From an uncultured Campylobacter sp. (GTDB taxonomy: Bacteria; Campylobacterota; Campylobacteria; Campylobacterales; Campylobacteraceae), in the NCBI RefSeq assembly GCF_937997595.1, contig NZ_CALKTS010000027.1, positions 1 through 7,081 on the forward strand: DNA of 7,081 nucleotides. Reading direction: 5' to 3'. Positions 1-6,210 of the stretch are shown piece by piece (the stretch's first letter is position 1; each line of letters starts with the position of its first letter). The position numbers and the translations under genes were made by a program. A model generated the notes under the pieces. It worked only from the letters and a program-made list of their open reading frames with translations. It did not search any database and was not told the DNA's origin.

Positions 1-2
1 CG

Positions 3-1031
3 CTAGCTCCAAATTCTTTCGTTTAGTTTTAGGTTTTTTACGATCGCTAAAAAGTGCGAAAGCTCGCGCTTGAGCTGCGCGGCAGGGTCGCGGCGCAGCA
101 CGCTTTCGTCGATGTCAGGCTCGAAATTATCGCGCCCCGTATTTACGAAAATATAAATTTTGCTATCTAAAAAGCTAAGACTGACGGGCGCGGCTACGGC
201 ACTTGCGAAGTGCAAGAGTCTCCGCATAAAGGCGGGCGTTAGAATATACATCGCGCCCGCCGCGTCCTCGCAATACACGGCGAAGGCGGCGTTAAACTCC
301 GCATCGTCCATATCGATCTTTTTTAGCCCGAGGGTGTTCGGCGCGCCGGCGCGAGCGGGAAAAATCAGGGTTTTGGCACTTATGCGTTTGTTAAATTCCG
401 CGTAGAAAAAGGTGCCGAGGATTTCGCTTTTCGAAAATCTATTAAATAAGCTCACGTCGCAAAAGGCAAAACTCACGCCGTCATAAACGCCCGAGACCCT
501 GTCGTTGCCGTATGAGTATCTGTCTAGTCGAAAAAAGAGCCCGGAGAGCTTGAGTTTGGCGGGATCGATATCGCCTGAAATTTCATATCGGTAGCCGAAC
601 GCCTTAAAATAGGGCATTAGATAGTGCTCTTTAAAAGCGCGCCGAAATTTTACCGAATAGTCTTGCTTAAAGTCTCTAAACAATACAAACAAGCTCGAAG
701 CAGCCAAGATTAAAATTATAATCGCGAGTAAGATATATTTGGAAATCGTGAGGCGATTTTGTAAATCGTTTAGAAATAGGCTCATAGCAAAAAGGCAGGC
801 AGCGTAGATTATCTTAGCTTTTATGGAGCTTTCATCGCACAAAACGGCTACTATAAGAACAACCGCGAATAATCCTATAAGCGGCAACAAATCCGCCATC
901 TCTCCTCCGTCGCGTAGCTTGTATAACAAAAACGCGCCGTAAATGAGCATGCACGCAGCCGCTAAGATCATATTTCTTTTCGCCTTATACAAAAGCTCCA
1001 GTCTGATCTGCTCCAGCTCGCTTGCGCTCAT
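3..1031 (-). CDS. DUF3137 domain-containing membrane protein
   Basis: A complete 342-aa protein; its biochemical role is not known. The N-terminal third has four hydrophobic stretches, at about residues 20-37, 48-65, 73-87 and 97-117, which predict an inner-membrane anchor. The rest is a soluble domain matching the DUF3137 pattern: a segment ILGTFFYAEFNK near 204-215, the stretch GLKKIDMDDAEFNAAFAVY at 235-253, then MYILTPAFMRRLL at 261-273 and a final FEPDI near 303-307. The start is supported by AAGGAG five bases before the ATG. The stop TAG is at 3-5, so the gene is complete. It lies 376 bp downstream of the fumarase beta gene on the same strand, too far to assume one operon. A CATAAT at 1062-1057 on the minus strand is a weak -10 candidate. 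Family assignment rests on remembered motif pattern; function is left open. Confidence 0.85.
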   Translation of the reverse strand: MSASELEQIRLELLYKAKRNMILAAACMLIYGAFLLYKLRDGGEMADLLPLIGLFAVVLIVAVLCDESSIKAKIIYAACLFAMSLFLNDLQNRLTISKYILLAIIILILAASSLFVLFRDFKQDYSVKFRRAFKEHYLMPYFKAFGYRYEISGDIDPAKLKLSGLFFRLDRYSYGNDRVSGVYDGVSFAFCDVSLFNRFSKSEILGTFFYAEFNKRISAKTLIFPARAGAPNTLGLKKIDMDDAEFNAAFAVYCEDAAGAMYILTPAFMRRLLHFASAVAAPVSLSFLDSKIYIFVNTGRDNFEPDIDESVLRRDPAAQLKRELSHFLAIVKNLKLNERIWS

Positions 1032-1196
1032 TTTGCTCCTTTTAAATTTGAGATGGATTATGACGCTTGCGGGCTTTAAATTTGCTTACGAACGGCGGCG
1101 AAATTTTAAAATTTAGACTTGGATAAATTTACGGTTAAATTTTAACGGCGGATTGTTTAAATGGAGCAAAGGCGGGATTTCGGCATAAATTTAAGC

Positions 1197-1223
1197 GGCG
1201 CGAAATTTTAAAAATTCCGCGCC
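1197..1223. repeat. Imperfect 27-bp palindrome with AAATTTT core
   Basis: The left arm GGCGCGAAATTTT and right arm AAAATTCCGCGCC flank a single central A and pair at 12 of 13 positions; the only mismatch is A1203 against C1217. It has a GC-rich base and an AT-only centre, the same architecture as the palindrome at 6702-6735. It lies between the fumarase operon and the DUF3137 gene, so it may act as a transcript 3' end, but it lacks a clean T-run. Confidence 0.6.
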
Positions 1224-1375
1224 ATAAGAGAGATAAAATTTTACGAACACGATTTATCGCTATAAAATTTCACTGCGCCAAGTCGTAAAATTTCGCGAAA
1301 TAAATGCCGCAGATTATGCTGCGAAATTTAGGATGCCCGAGCGGACGCCGATAAATTTACGGGCGCTCGCACTGC

Positions 1376-1395
1376 AAAAAGCGCCGCGCGGACGC
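1376..1395 (-). terminator. Possible intrinsic terminator of the fumarase operon
   Basis: On the minus strand, about 13 bases after the beta-subunit stop, GCGTC (1395-1391) can pair with GGCGC (1385-1381), with one T-G wobble, around a CGCGC loop. Five T residues follow (1380-1376). The stem is short and the T-run modest, so this is a weak call. The hairpin at 1308-1323, followed by an AT-rich tail, is an alternative. Confidence 0.35.
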
Positions 1396-1407
1396 CGCTA
1401 GCAAAAT

Positions 1408-1968
1408 TTAGATTTTTCTATAAGGCGCCTGACCTACTTCGTAGAAATTGTTGCCCTCGCTGTCGATCGCTACAATAGCAGGGAAATCCTCGACGGTAAG
1501 TCGCGCGACCGCCTCGGGGCCAAGCTCTGGATAGGCTAGCACTTCGTACTTTTTGATACTTTGGCTGATTAGCGCGCCCGCTCCGCCGATAGCGACCATA
1601 TAGACGCAGCCCGATTTTTTCATCGCTTCGACGACGGCGTCGCTGCGGTAGCCCTTGCCGATCATGCCGTTGATGCCTACTTCGTTTATCATCGTAGGAG
1701 TATATTTATCCATGCGTCCGCTAGTCGTAGGTCCCGCAGCACCGATTGCCTGTCCCGGTTTTGCAGGAGTCGGTCCCAGATAATATATCGTCTCGCCAGC
1801 CAAGCTTACGGGTAGCTTCTCGCCGCGAGCGAGAGTTTCGGTTAGAGCCTTGTGTGCGGCATCGCGAGCTGCGATGATGGTACCGCTGATTAGGACGTTA
1901 TCGCCCGCCTTTAGGCTTTTTACTACGCTTTTATCGAAAGGTGCGGTAATTCTTTTAACTTCTGACAT
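1408..1968 (-). CDS. Class I fumarate hydratase, beta subunit (C-terminal domain, Fe-S hydro-lyase)
   Basis: A 186-aa beta chain of a two-subunit 4Fe-4S hydro-lyase (TtdB / FumA-FumB C-terminal family). With the alpha chain it should catalyse reversible hydration of fumarate to L-malate in the cytoplasm. Family signatures seen: GPTTSGRMDKYTP at 79-91, GMIGKG at 101-106 and AIGGAGAL at 126-133. The start at 1968 is chosen because AAGGAGGA lies five bases before it and overlaps the alpha stop (TAAGGAGGAAATCATG). An in-frame ATG at 1998 would add ten residues but lies inside alpha. The 10-nt gap after alpha implies co-translation. L-tartrate dehydratase beta is the closest alternative; fumarase is preferred because no tartrate genes are present. 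No symbol is given because naming of split class I fumarases varies. Confidence 0.93.
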   Translation of the reverse strand: MSEVKRITAPFDKSVVKSLKAGDNVLISGTIIAARDAAHKALTETLARGEKLPVSLAGETIYYLGPTPAKPGQAIGAAGPTTSGRMDKYTPTMINEVGINGMIGKGYRSDAVVEAMKKSGCVYMVAIGGAGALISQSIKKYEVLAYPELGPEAVARLTVEDFPAIVAIDSEGNNFYEVGQAPYRKI

Positions 1969-1978
1969 GATTTCCTCC

Positions 1979-2824
1979 TTATAGTTCGGCGTCGGCATGA
2001 CGAGCCGCGTGGCAGTTAATATTAACGGCGACCGGAAGCCCCGCTATGTGGGTCGGATACCACTCTACATTTACCTTAACGGCGGTATTTATGCCGCCCA
2101 AGCCCTGCGGACCGACGCCCGTAGCGCGCGCCATCTCCAGTAGCTCATCCTCTAGCTTGGCGTAGCGCTCGTCGGGATTTCTGCTGTCGATCGAGCGAAC
2201 CGCGGCTTGTTTGGCTAAAAGCGCCGCCTTATCCATCGTGCCGCCGATACCAACACCTACGACCATCGGAGGACAGGCGTTAGGACCAGCGTATTTGACC
2301 GCCTCTAAAAATACCTTTTTTACCCCCTCGATGCCGTCTGCGGGAACAAGCATTTTTAGCATCGATTTGTTTTCGCTGCCAAAGCCCTTAGGAGCTACTT
2401 TGATCTTAAGCTTGTCGCCGGGGATGATGCGGGTATTGATGACTGCGGGGGTATTGTTCGTGGTGTTTTTACGCTCAAAAAGCGGCTCTGCGACCACGGA
2501 TTTACGCAGATAGCCGCCTACGTAGCCGTCCGCAACGCCTGCATTGATAGCATCCTCCAAATATCCGCCCTCGATATGCACATCCTGACCGAGTTCGACA
2601 AAAACCACCGTCATACCGGTATCTTGGCAGATCGGTGCAACCTCTTTTGCCGCCAAATCGGCATTTTGCAAGAGCTTGCCTAAGATATCTTTGCCGATAG
2701 GCGAAATTTCATTTTCGCGTGCTTTCTCAAACGCCGCGCGCATATCTGGCGTGACTTGATAACAGGCTTTTTTACAAAGCTCGCTGACTACTTTTGTAAT
2801 CTCAGCCGCTTGGATCGTTTTCAT
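1979..2824 (-). CDS. Class I fumarate hydratase, alpha subunit (4Fe-4S)
   Basis: The 281-aa alpha chain of the split class I fumarase (TtdA / FumA-FumB N-terminal family). This chain carries the oxygen-sensitive 4Fe-4S cluster that binds and activates the substrate. The three expected cysteine ligands are visible: C66 in APICQDTGMTVVF, C184 in NACPPMVVGVGIGG, and C271 in NINCHAARH near the C-terminus. The segment GVGPQGLGG at 236-244 is also typical. Length fits separate alpha subunits. AAGGAG at 2835-2830 precedes the ATG. It is first in a two-gene minus-strand operon with beta and is transcribed away from haoCA across a 199-bp shared region. Class I enzymes are labile in air, which suits a microaerobic or anaerobic life style (inference). 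Tartrate dehydratase alpha is the main alternative. Confidence 0.93.
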   Translation of the reverse strand: MKTIQAAEITKVVSELCKKACYQVTPDMRAAFEKARENEISPIGKDILGKLLQNADLAAKEVAPICQDTGMTVVFVELGQDVHIEGGYLEDAINAGVADGYVGGYLRKSVVAEPLFERKNTTNNTPAVINTRIIPGDKLKIKVAPKGFGSENKSMLKMLVPADGIEGVKKVFLEAVKYAGPNACPPMVVGVGIGGTMDKAALLAKQAAVRSIDSRNPDERYAKLEDELLEMARATGVGPQGLGGINTAVKVNVEWYPTHIAGLPVAVNINCHAARHADAEL

Positions 2825-2853
2825 GATCTCTCCTTGTATTGAAATTTTAATGG

Positions 2854-2882
2854 ATTATATTCCGTTAAACTAAAAACTTAGT
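2854..2882 (-). promoter_or_regulatory. Candidate sigma70 promoter of the fumarase operon
   Basis: On the minus strand a perfect TATAAT (2859-2854) lies about 30 bp before the alpha start codon, predicting a start point near 2847 and a short leader of about 23 nt carrying the Shine-Dalgarno. No TTGACA is seen 17 bp upstream (about 2882-2877), as is usual for Campylobacter promoters. The spacer and -35 position are covered by the dyad at 2865-2886. Confidence 0.55.
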
Positions 2883-2886
2883 TTAA
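2865..2886. promoter_or_regulatory. Perfect 22-bp dyad, candidate operator
   Basis: TTAAACTAA (2865-2873) and TTAGTTTAA (2878-2886) are exact reverse complements separated by AAAC. The site sits just upstream of the fumarase -10 and over its -35 position, where a bound protein would affect that promoter; it is about 64 bp upstream of the haoC -10. The size and symmetry suit a dimeric regulator. It is not the Fnr TTGAT-N4-ATCAA site nor the TTAAC-N4-GTTAA type linked to NssR. In such AT-rich DNA part of the symmetry could be chance. Confidence 0.45.
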
Positions 2887-2949
2887 AATTTTATCTTCAT
2901 TTAATAAATTTTAACAAAAGGCTAGAAAATAAGCGGTTTTTAATCTTTT

Positions 2950-2955
2950 TATAAT
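2950..2955 (+). promoter_or_regulatory. Candidate -10 box of the haoCA operon
   Basis: A perfect TATAAT preceded by a T-rich run (TAATCTTTT), the common form of Campylobacter sigma70 promoters, which often lack a recognisable -35. The expected start point is near 2962, giving a leader of about 60 nt before haoC. No other good -10 is seen between here and the start codon. Confidence 0.55.
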
Positions 2956-3023
2956 AAAATACCACTTTCCGAATTATCAAATACTAAAAATTTTGCGAAG
3001 AAATTTTAAAATCAAGGAAACCT

Positions 3024-3581
3024 ATGAAAAAGAAAACTCTTGTGCTGCTCGTGGGCGCTTGTGTGCTTATAGGAATGATACTTTCTCTTGGGATTGCGGA
3101 GATGGTTCACCTTACGGGCACCGATAAATTCTGCGTATCCTGTCATACGATGCAGCCGATGGCAAACGCATTTCACAACGATGTTCACGGCGGCAATAAC
3201 CCGCAAGGCTTCAAGGCCGATTGCGTCGCCTGTCACGTTTCTCATGAAAATACCTTTATGTACCTTTGGACTAAAGCTCTAACCTCCGCAAATGATGTCT
3301 ACAAAACGGTCTTTACCGATGCCGATAAGATCGACTGGCAAGAAAAACGCAAGGAGCGAAATCATTTCGTTTATGAAAGCGGCTGTCTAAGTTGCCATCG
3401 AAATTTAAAAGAGCAGAATAATCAAGTAAATAAAGCCTGGCTTGCGCATAGGGATTATTTTGCGGGCACTACCGGCAAAACCTGCGTGCAGTGCCACGAA
3501 AACGTCGGCCACAAAAATATGGGTATAGAGATTACCAAATATTGGGATAAATACAACCGAGAAAATAACAAAACCAAGTAA
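3024..3581 (+). CDS. haoC: HaoC: NapC/NrfH-family membrane-anchored tetraheme cytochrome c
   Basis: A 185-aa quinol-oxidising cytochrome expected to take electrons from menaquinol at the periplasmic face of the inner membrane and pass them to HaoA. One uncleaved membrane helix spans about residues 5-26, followed by four CXXCH heme sites: C37-H41, C67-H71, C121-H125 and C154-H158. The first site continues as CVSCHTM, with M43 placed as in NrfH proteins where a methionine can ligate heme 1. The stretch KIDWQEKRKERNHFVY at 102-117 and CVACHVSH at 67-74 recall the NapC/NirT side of the family. AAGGAA precedes the ATG by four bases. The stop overlaps the haoA Shine-Dalgarno, with a 10-nt gap, so the two are translated together. 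No nrfA or napA is nearby; the symbol follows from the haoC-haoA pairing described in Campylobacter. Confidence 0.9.
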   Translation: MKKKTLVLLVGACVLIGMILSLGIAEMVHLTGTDKFCVSCHTMQPMANAFHNDVHGGNNPQGFKADCVACHVSHENTFMYLWTKALTSANDVYKTVFTDADKIDWQEKRKERNHFVYESGCLSCHRNLKEQNNQVNKAWLAHRDYFAGTTGKTCVQCHENVGHKNMGIEITKYWDKYNRENNKTK

Positions 3582-3591
3582 AGGAGAAGCA

Positions 3592-4992
3592 ATGCTAAAA
3601 AAAGTCGCTATTTTAATAGCCTGTATCGCATCGTTTGCATTCGCAGAAATGCCCGCGCAGCATGCGAATATGTCCGCGTCGGACGCGAACGTAAGCAATT
3701 CCGTAAACGTTAGTCTTACGAAGAATTTAAAGGTAAATAGGCAGCTTACGCCGCTAGCTAGACGCTGCGTCGAGTGCCATGCCGAAAAAACTCCGGGCGT
3801 CGTTGCGGATTGGAAGATGAGCCGCCACGCTCACGTAGGCGTTAGCTGTACCGACTGCCACTCGCAGCCAGCAGATAGCCCTATGGCAGCTAAAGAGCCG
3901 CATCCGAAAGACACAGATAATCATATTTCGGTGCTAGTTAGTCCTAAAACCTGTGCTAAATGCCACAGCAACGAGGTTAAAGATTTTGAAAACAGCGGTC
4001 ACGCAAGAGGTGCTATGCAGATGCAAGCCAACAAAGGAATGGTTGATCTAATGTATCACTACGAAGGACGTGATATCCCTGATCTTAAACATGCGCCTGA
4101 TATTACCGGCTGCTCTCAATGCCACGGTAGCGTCGTTAAAATGGATGAGCATAACAAGCCTACCAAAGAGACCTGGCCCGTTTACGGCATCGGTACGGTT
4201 TATCCGGACGGTAGCGTAGGCGGATGCAAATCATGCCATTCTGGTCATAAATTTTCGATTGCTGAAGCTCGTAAGCCTGCTGCTTGCGCATCTTGCCACT
4301 TAGGACCTGATCATCCGGATATCGAAATTTACAATAACTCAATGCACGGACACGTATTTAACGCTGAAGGCAATGAGTGGAAATTCGATAGCGCTCCTGG
4401 TACTTGGGCGGTTCCTGATTACCGCGCCCCTACATGTGCAACCTGCCATATGAGCGGCGGTGTTGGCGATCTGAACTCCACTCACAACGTATCTCAACGC
4501 TTGAAGTGGAATTTGTGGCAGCCTAAGAGCAATCTACGCACCGGCGGTAATGAGACTGCGGTAAGCGAGTTTTTAAATACCGGCAAACTAAACGTCGGCA
4601 ATCCTTTGGCGGGTAACCTAAACGGTCCTGAGGCAGCGCGTGCTGAGATGAAGCAAGTCTGCAAAGAGTGCCATGCAAGCACCCACACGAATAATTTCTT
4701 TGAGGTGGGAGATAAGCAGGTGCTTCTATATAACGTTTACAACGACGAAGCGACTAAGATGCTAAAAGAGCTTAAGGAAAAGAAACTTCTAAAAGACGAT
4801 CCTTGGGCGGATGCGTTCCAGCGAATCTACTATGTTTCATGGCACCACGAGGGTCGCAGAATGCGCCAAGGCGCGCTAATGGGCGGACCTGATTATTCGC
4901 ATTGGCACGGCGTATTCGAGGTCAAAAACGACATCAGAGAGATGCGCGAAATCTACGAGCGCCGCATCAAAACCGGCAAGATCGAGGAATAA
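3592..4992 (+). CDS. haoA: HaoA: epsilon-type octaheme hydroxylamine oxidoreductase-like cytochrome c (ammonifying nitrite reductase)
   Basis: A 466-aa secreted octaheme cytochrome. Residues 1-18 form a signal peptide with likely cleavage after AFA (before E19), sending it to the periplasm where hemes are attached. Eight CXXCH sites are visible, with heme-binding His at 63, 90, 125, 178, 216, 236, 286 and 361, which is the Hao count; NrfA would have five hemes and a CXXCK site, absent here. The C-terminal part (about 370-466) is heme-free and helical with the motif GGPDYSHWHG at 431-440. Epsilon-Hao proteins of Campylobacter reduce nitrite and hydroxylamine to ammonium, hardly oxidise hydroxylamine, and are reported to lack the tyrosine that crosslinks the catalytic heme in nitrifier Hao. 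AAGGAG starts on the last base of the haoC stop. A strong terminator follows 49 bp after the stop. Reaction direction is inferred from the family, not from this sequence. Confidence 0.92.
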   Translation: MLKKVAILIACIASFAFAEMPAQHANMSASDANVSNSVNVSLTKNLKVNRQLTPLARRCVECHAEKTPGVVADWKMSRHAHVGVSCTDCHSQPADSPMAAKEPHPKDTDNHISVLVSPKTCAKCHSNEVKDFENSGHARGAMQMQANKGMVDLMYHYEGRDIPDLKHAPDITGCSQCHGSVVKMDEHNKPTKETWPVYGIGTVYPDGSVGGCKSCHSGHKFSIAEARKPAACASCHLGPDHPDIEIYNNSMHGHVFNAEGNEWKFDSAPGTWAVPDYRAPTCATCHMSGGVGDLNSTHNVSQRLKWNLWQPKSNLRTGGNETAVSEFLNTGKLNVGNPLAGNLNGPEAARAEMKQVCKECHASTHTNNFFEVGDKQVLLYNVYNDEATKMLKELKEKKLLKDDPWADAFQRIYYVSWHHEGRRMRQGALMGGPDYSHWHGVFEVKNDIREMREIYERRIKTGKIEE

Positions 4993-5040
4993 TCCCTCTT
5001 AGTCTGCTAAATTCTGCCGGACTAAACAGATCAAGCTTGT

Positions 5041-5069
5041 AAGCCCCTGCACTTCGCGGGGGCTTTTTT
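5041..5069 (+). terminator. Intrinsic terminator of haoCA
   Basis: A 10-bp stem, AAGCCCCTGC (5041-5050) with GCGGGGGCTT (5056-5065) including one T-G wobble, closes an ACTTC loop. A run of six T residues (5064-5069) overlaps the 3' arm. The GC-rich stem plus T-run is a textbook rho-independent terminator, placed 49 bp after the haoA stop. Confidence 0.9.
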
Positions 5070-5183
5070 ATTGACACAAAATTTGGAATTTTATTTTGTG
5101 ATCCGCAAAGCCCATCGAAAATCGCCCCTAAAAACTACTGTCTAATTATTTAAGATTATTGAGAATTTATGACGGAAATGGCT

Positions 5184-5205
5184 GATAAATTAGAGTAAAT
5201 TTATC
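5184..5205. promoter_or_regulatory. Perfect 22-bp dyad upstream of the 138-aa gene
   Basis: GATAAATT (5184-5191) and AATTTATC (5198-5205) are exact reverse complements with spacer AGAGTA. The dyad ends about 21 bp before the proposed -10, so it touches the -35 zone and could be an operator for the downstream gene. Its sequence differs from the dyad at 2865-2886. No T-run follows, so it is not a terminator. Confidence 0.35.
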
Positions 5206-5226
5206 TCTTTGCAATCCAAAATTAGC

Positions 5227-5232
5227 TACAAT
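5227..5232 (+). promoter_or_regulatory. Candidate -10 box of the 138-aa gene
   Basis: TACAAT matches the -10 consensus at five of six positions and lies 26 bp before the start codon, giving a leader of about 20 nt that holds the Shine-Dalgarno. No clear -35 is seen. The preceding gene ends in a strong terminator, so this gene needs its own promoter somewhere in 5070-5250. Confidence 0.4.
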
Positions 5233-5258
5233 CGCGCATATCATTTAAAAGGAATTTT

Positions 5259-5675
5259 ATGGACAAGCAAACGGCATTAGACTTTTTGAGACTTCATCAG
5301 CCGATGCCTGCGCAGCTTTCGGATCAGCTCGCGGCAGAGTTTCGCGCGGTGCGGGAGTTCTTGCGTGATAATCCCTGTGACGAGGCGCTTGAGCCGCTTT
5401 TGCGCTCGCTAAACGAGGGCGACGGCGCAGGTGAATATCCGCTCGTGGACGAGGTGCTAGGTGCAGCGGACGATGCTGCTGCGGTAGCTGCGATTAGAGC
5501 GGTCTTGGAAGATCCGAGCACGGGCAGCGGAGCGCGATTTTGGGCAACGCTTTTTAGCGTGAGCTTCGTCCGTAAGGAGCTCATCGCAAGTCTGGAGACA
5601 TCGCTTAAATACGCAAACGATGATTTGATCGAGCTTACGAAGGAGCAGATCGAAATGTTTAAGCAGCTGACGTAA
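5259..5675 (+). CDS. Hypothetical 138-aa acidic helical protein
   Basis: A small soluble protein I do not recognise with certainty. It has no signal peptide, membrane helix, cysteine cluster or catalytic motif. It is rich in Ala, Leu, Glu and Asp and should be almost entirely helical. Visible landmarks are EPLLRSLNEGDGAGEYPLVD at 45-64, an Ala-rich helix at 69-82, and ARFWATLFSV at 92-101. The order of helices, with a GxGxY-like turn followed by an RFWA segment, faintly recalls HEAT-like helical proteins including some toxin-immunity proteins, but that is a guess and no toxin gene is next to it. AAGGA ends five bases before the ATG. It is a single-gene unit between the haoCA terminator and a long noncoding stretch. 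Codon use looks normal for the window, supporting a real gene. Confidence 0.75.
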   Translation: MDKQTALDFLRLHQPMPAQLSDQLAAEFRAVREFLRDNPCDEALEPLLRSLNEGDGAGEYPLVDEVLGAADDAAAVAAIRAVLEDPSTGSGARFWATLFSVSFVRKELIASLETSLKYANDDLIELTKEQIEMFKQLT

Positions 5676-5957
5676 AGCTAGCTGCGTAACTTATAGTTGC
5701 GCCTTGCTCACCAGATTGCGCTGCTACAAAGCAAATCCAAATTTATAAAAATCGGCTTTCAAAGGCTGCTTTTAAATTTTAAAATTTTGCGGTCGCTTAA
5801 AATTTTTTAGAGGCTACGATTACGAAAGAGACGCACTTTATTTTCTATGCGCTGTGGTAGGTGCCCTGTGCGATGGTTGCTATCGGCAAAGATATAGCGT
5901 CGCCGCTAAGTGTGAGCGGCGTAGGCACCGAGAGAGATATGTGCCTAGGCAAGGGTA

Positions 5958-6210
5958 GAAATTTCACGGCGTCGTTTGAAGTAAAATTTTAAATCTACAG
6001 GCTTGTGATAGAATTTAAGTCATAATAGTGAAGCAGAATTTAATATGCGGCGAGCACGACGCTGAAATTTTAAGCTTGCGTCGCGCAGTGACGAGATTTC
6101 GCTCGGTGCGATCCGTACGAAATTTTAAGCCGTAAAGATAAAGCGGAATTTCTCATACGTGATTTTCTGAGACGAAATTTTAAGTAATGAGTTTGAAGCG
6201 GAATTTTAAG
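5958..6210 (+). repeat. Degenerate tandem array, period about 53-55 bp
   Basis: Five diverged units start at about 5958, 6011, 6064, 6119 and 6174, spaced 53, 53, 55 and 55 bp. Each begins with a GAAATTTTAAG-like word. In most, about 20 bases in, a second word of the form GAAGCGGAATTT follows (5978, 6030, 6140, 6195; the third unit has only a poor match, GACGAGATTT). The remaining bases vary freely. Only short words are conserved, so either an old decayed array or regular placement of a common intergenic motif could explain it. Aligned by eye. Confidence 0.45.

Larger units (their letters stand above)
1032..1407. other. Intergenic region, AT-core palindromes, no gene seen
   Basis: No convincing reading frame on either strand. 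The stretch mixes GC-rich words with repeated AAATTTT cores, for example GCGAAATTTTAAAATTT from 1098 and two TAAAATTTC copies near 1263 and 1287. It holds the imperfect palindrome at 1197-1223, a small hairpin CGCAG/CTGCG at 1308-1323 with AT-rich flanks, and two copies of the 10-mer GCGGACGCCG at 1341-1350 and 1388-1397. It must contain the 3' end of the fumarase transcript and, if separately transcribed, the promoter of the DUF3137 gene. Confidence 0.7.

Noticed and set aside
160..405. Plus-strand frame of 81 aa opposite the DUF3137 gene
   Set aside because: It lies wholly antisense to a complete gene with clear family motifs and has no good ribosome site.
2211..2513. Plus-strand frame of 100 aa opposite fumarase alpha
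   Set aside because: Antisense shadow of a well-supported gene; low-complexity composition and no ribosome site.
3024..3581. Calling the tetraheme cytochrome NrfH of an NrfHA complex
   Set aside because: The downstream gene has eight CXXCH sites and no CXXCK, so the partner is Hao-type; the pairing fits HaoC better.
3405..3698. Minus-strand frame of 97 aa across the haoC-haoA junction
   Set aside because: Opposes two strong multiheme genes, and its product has no recognisable features.
5324..5584. Minus-strand Ser/Ala-rich frame opposite the 138-aa gene
   Set aside because: Serine-alanine-rich composition is typical of an antisense shadow; the plus-strand gene has a ribosome site and promoter.
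5958..6210. CRISPR array
   Set aside because: Units share only short words of about 10-12 bp and are diverged; there is no constant repeat of 24-37 bp and no cas gene.
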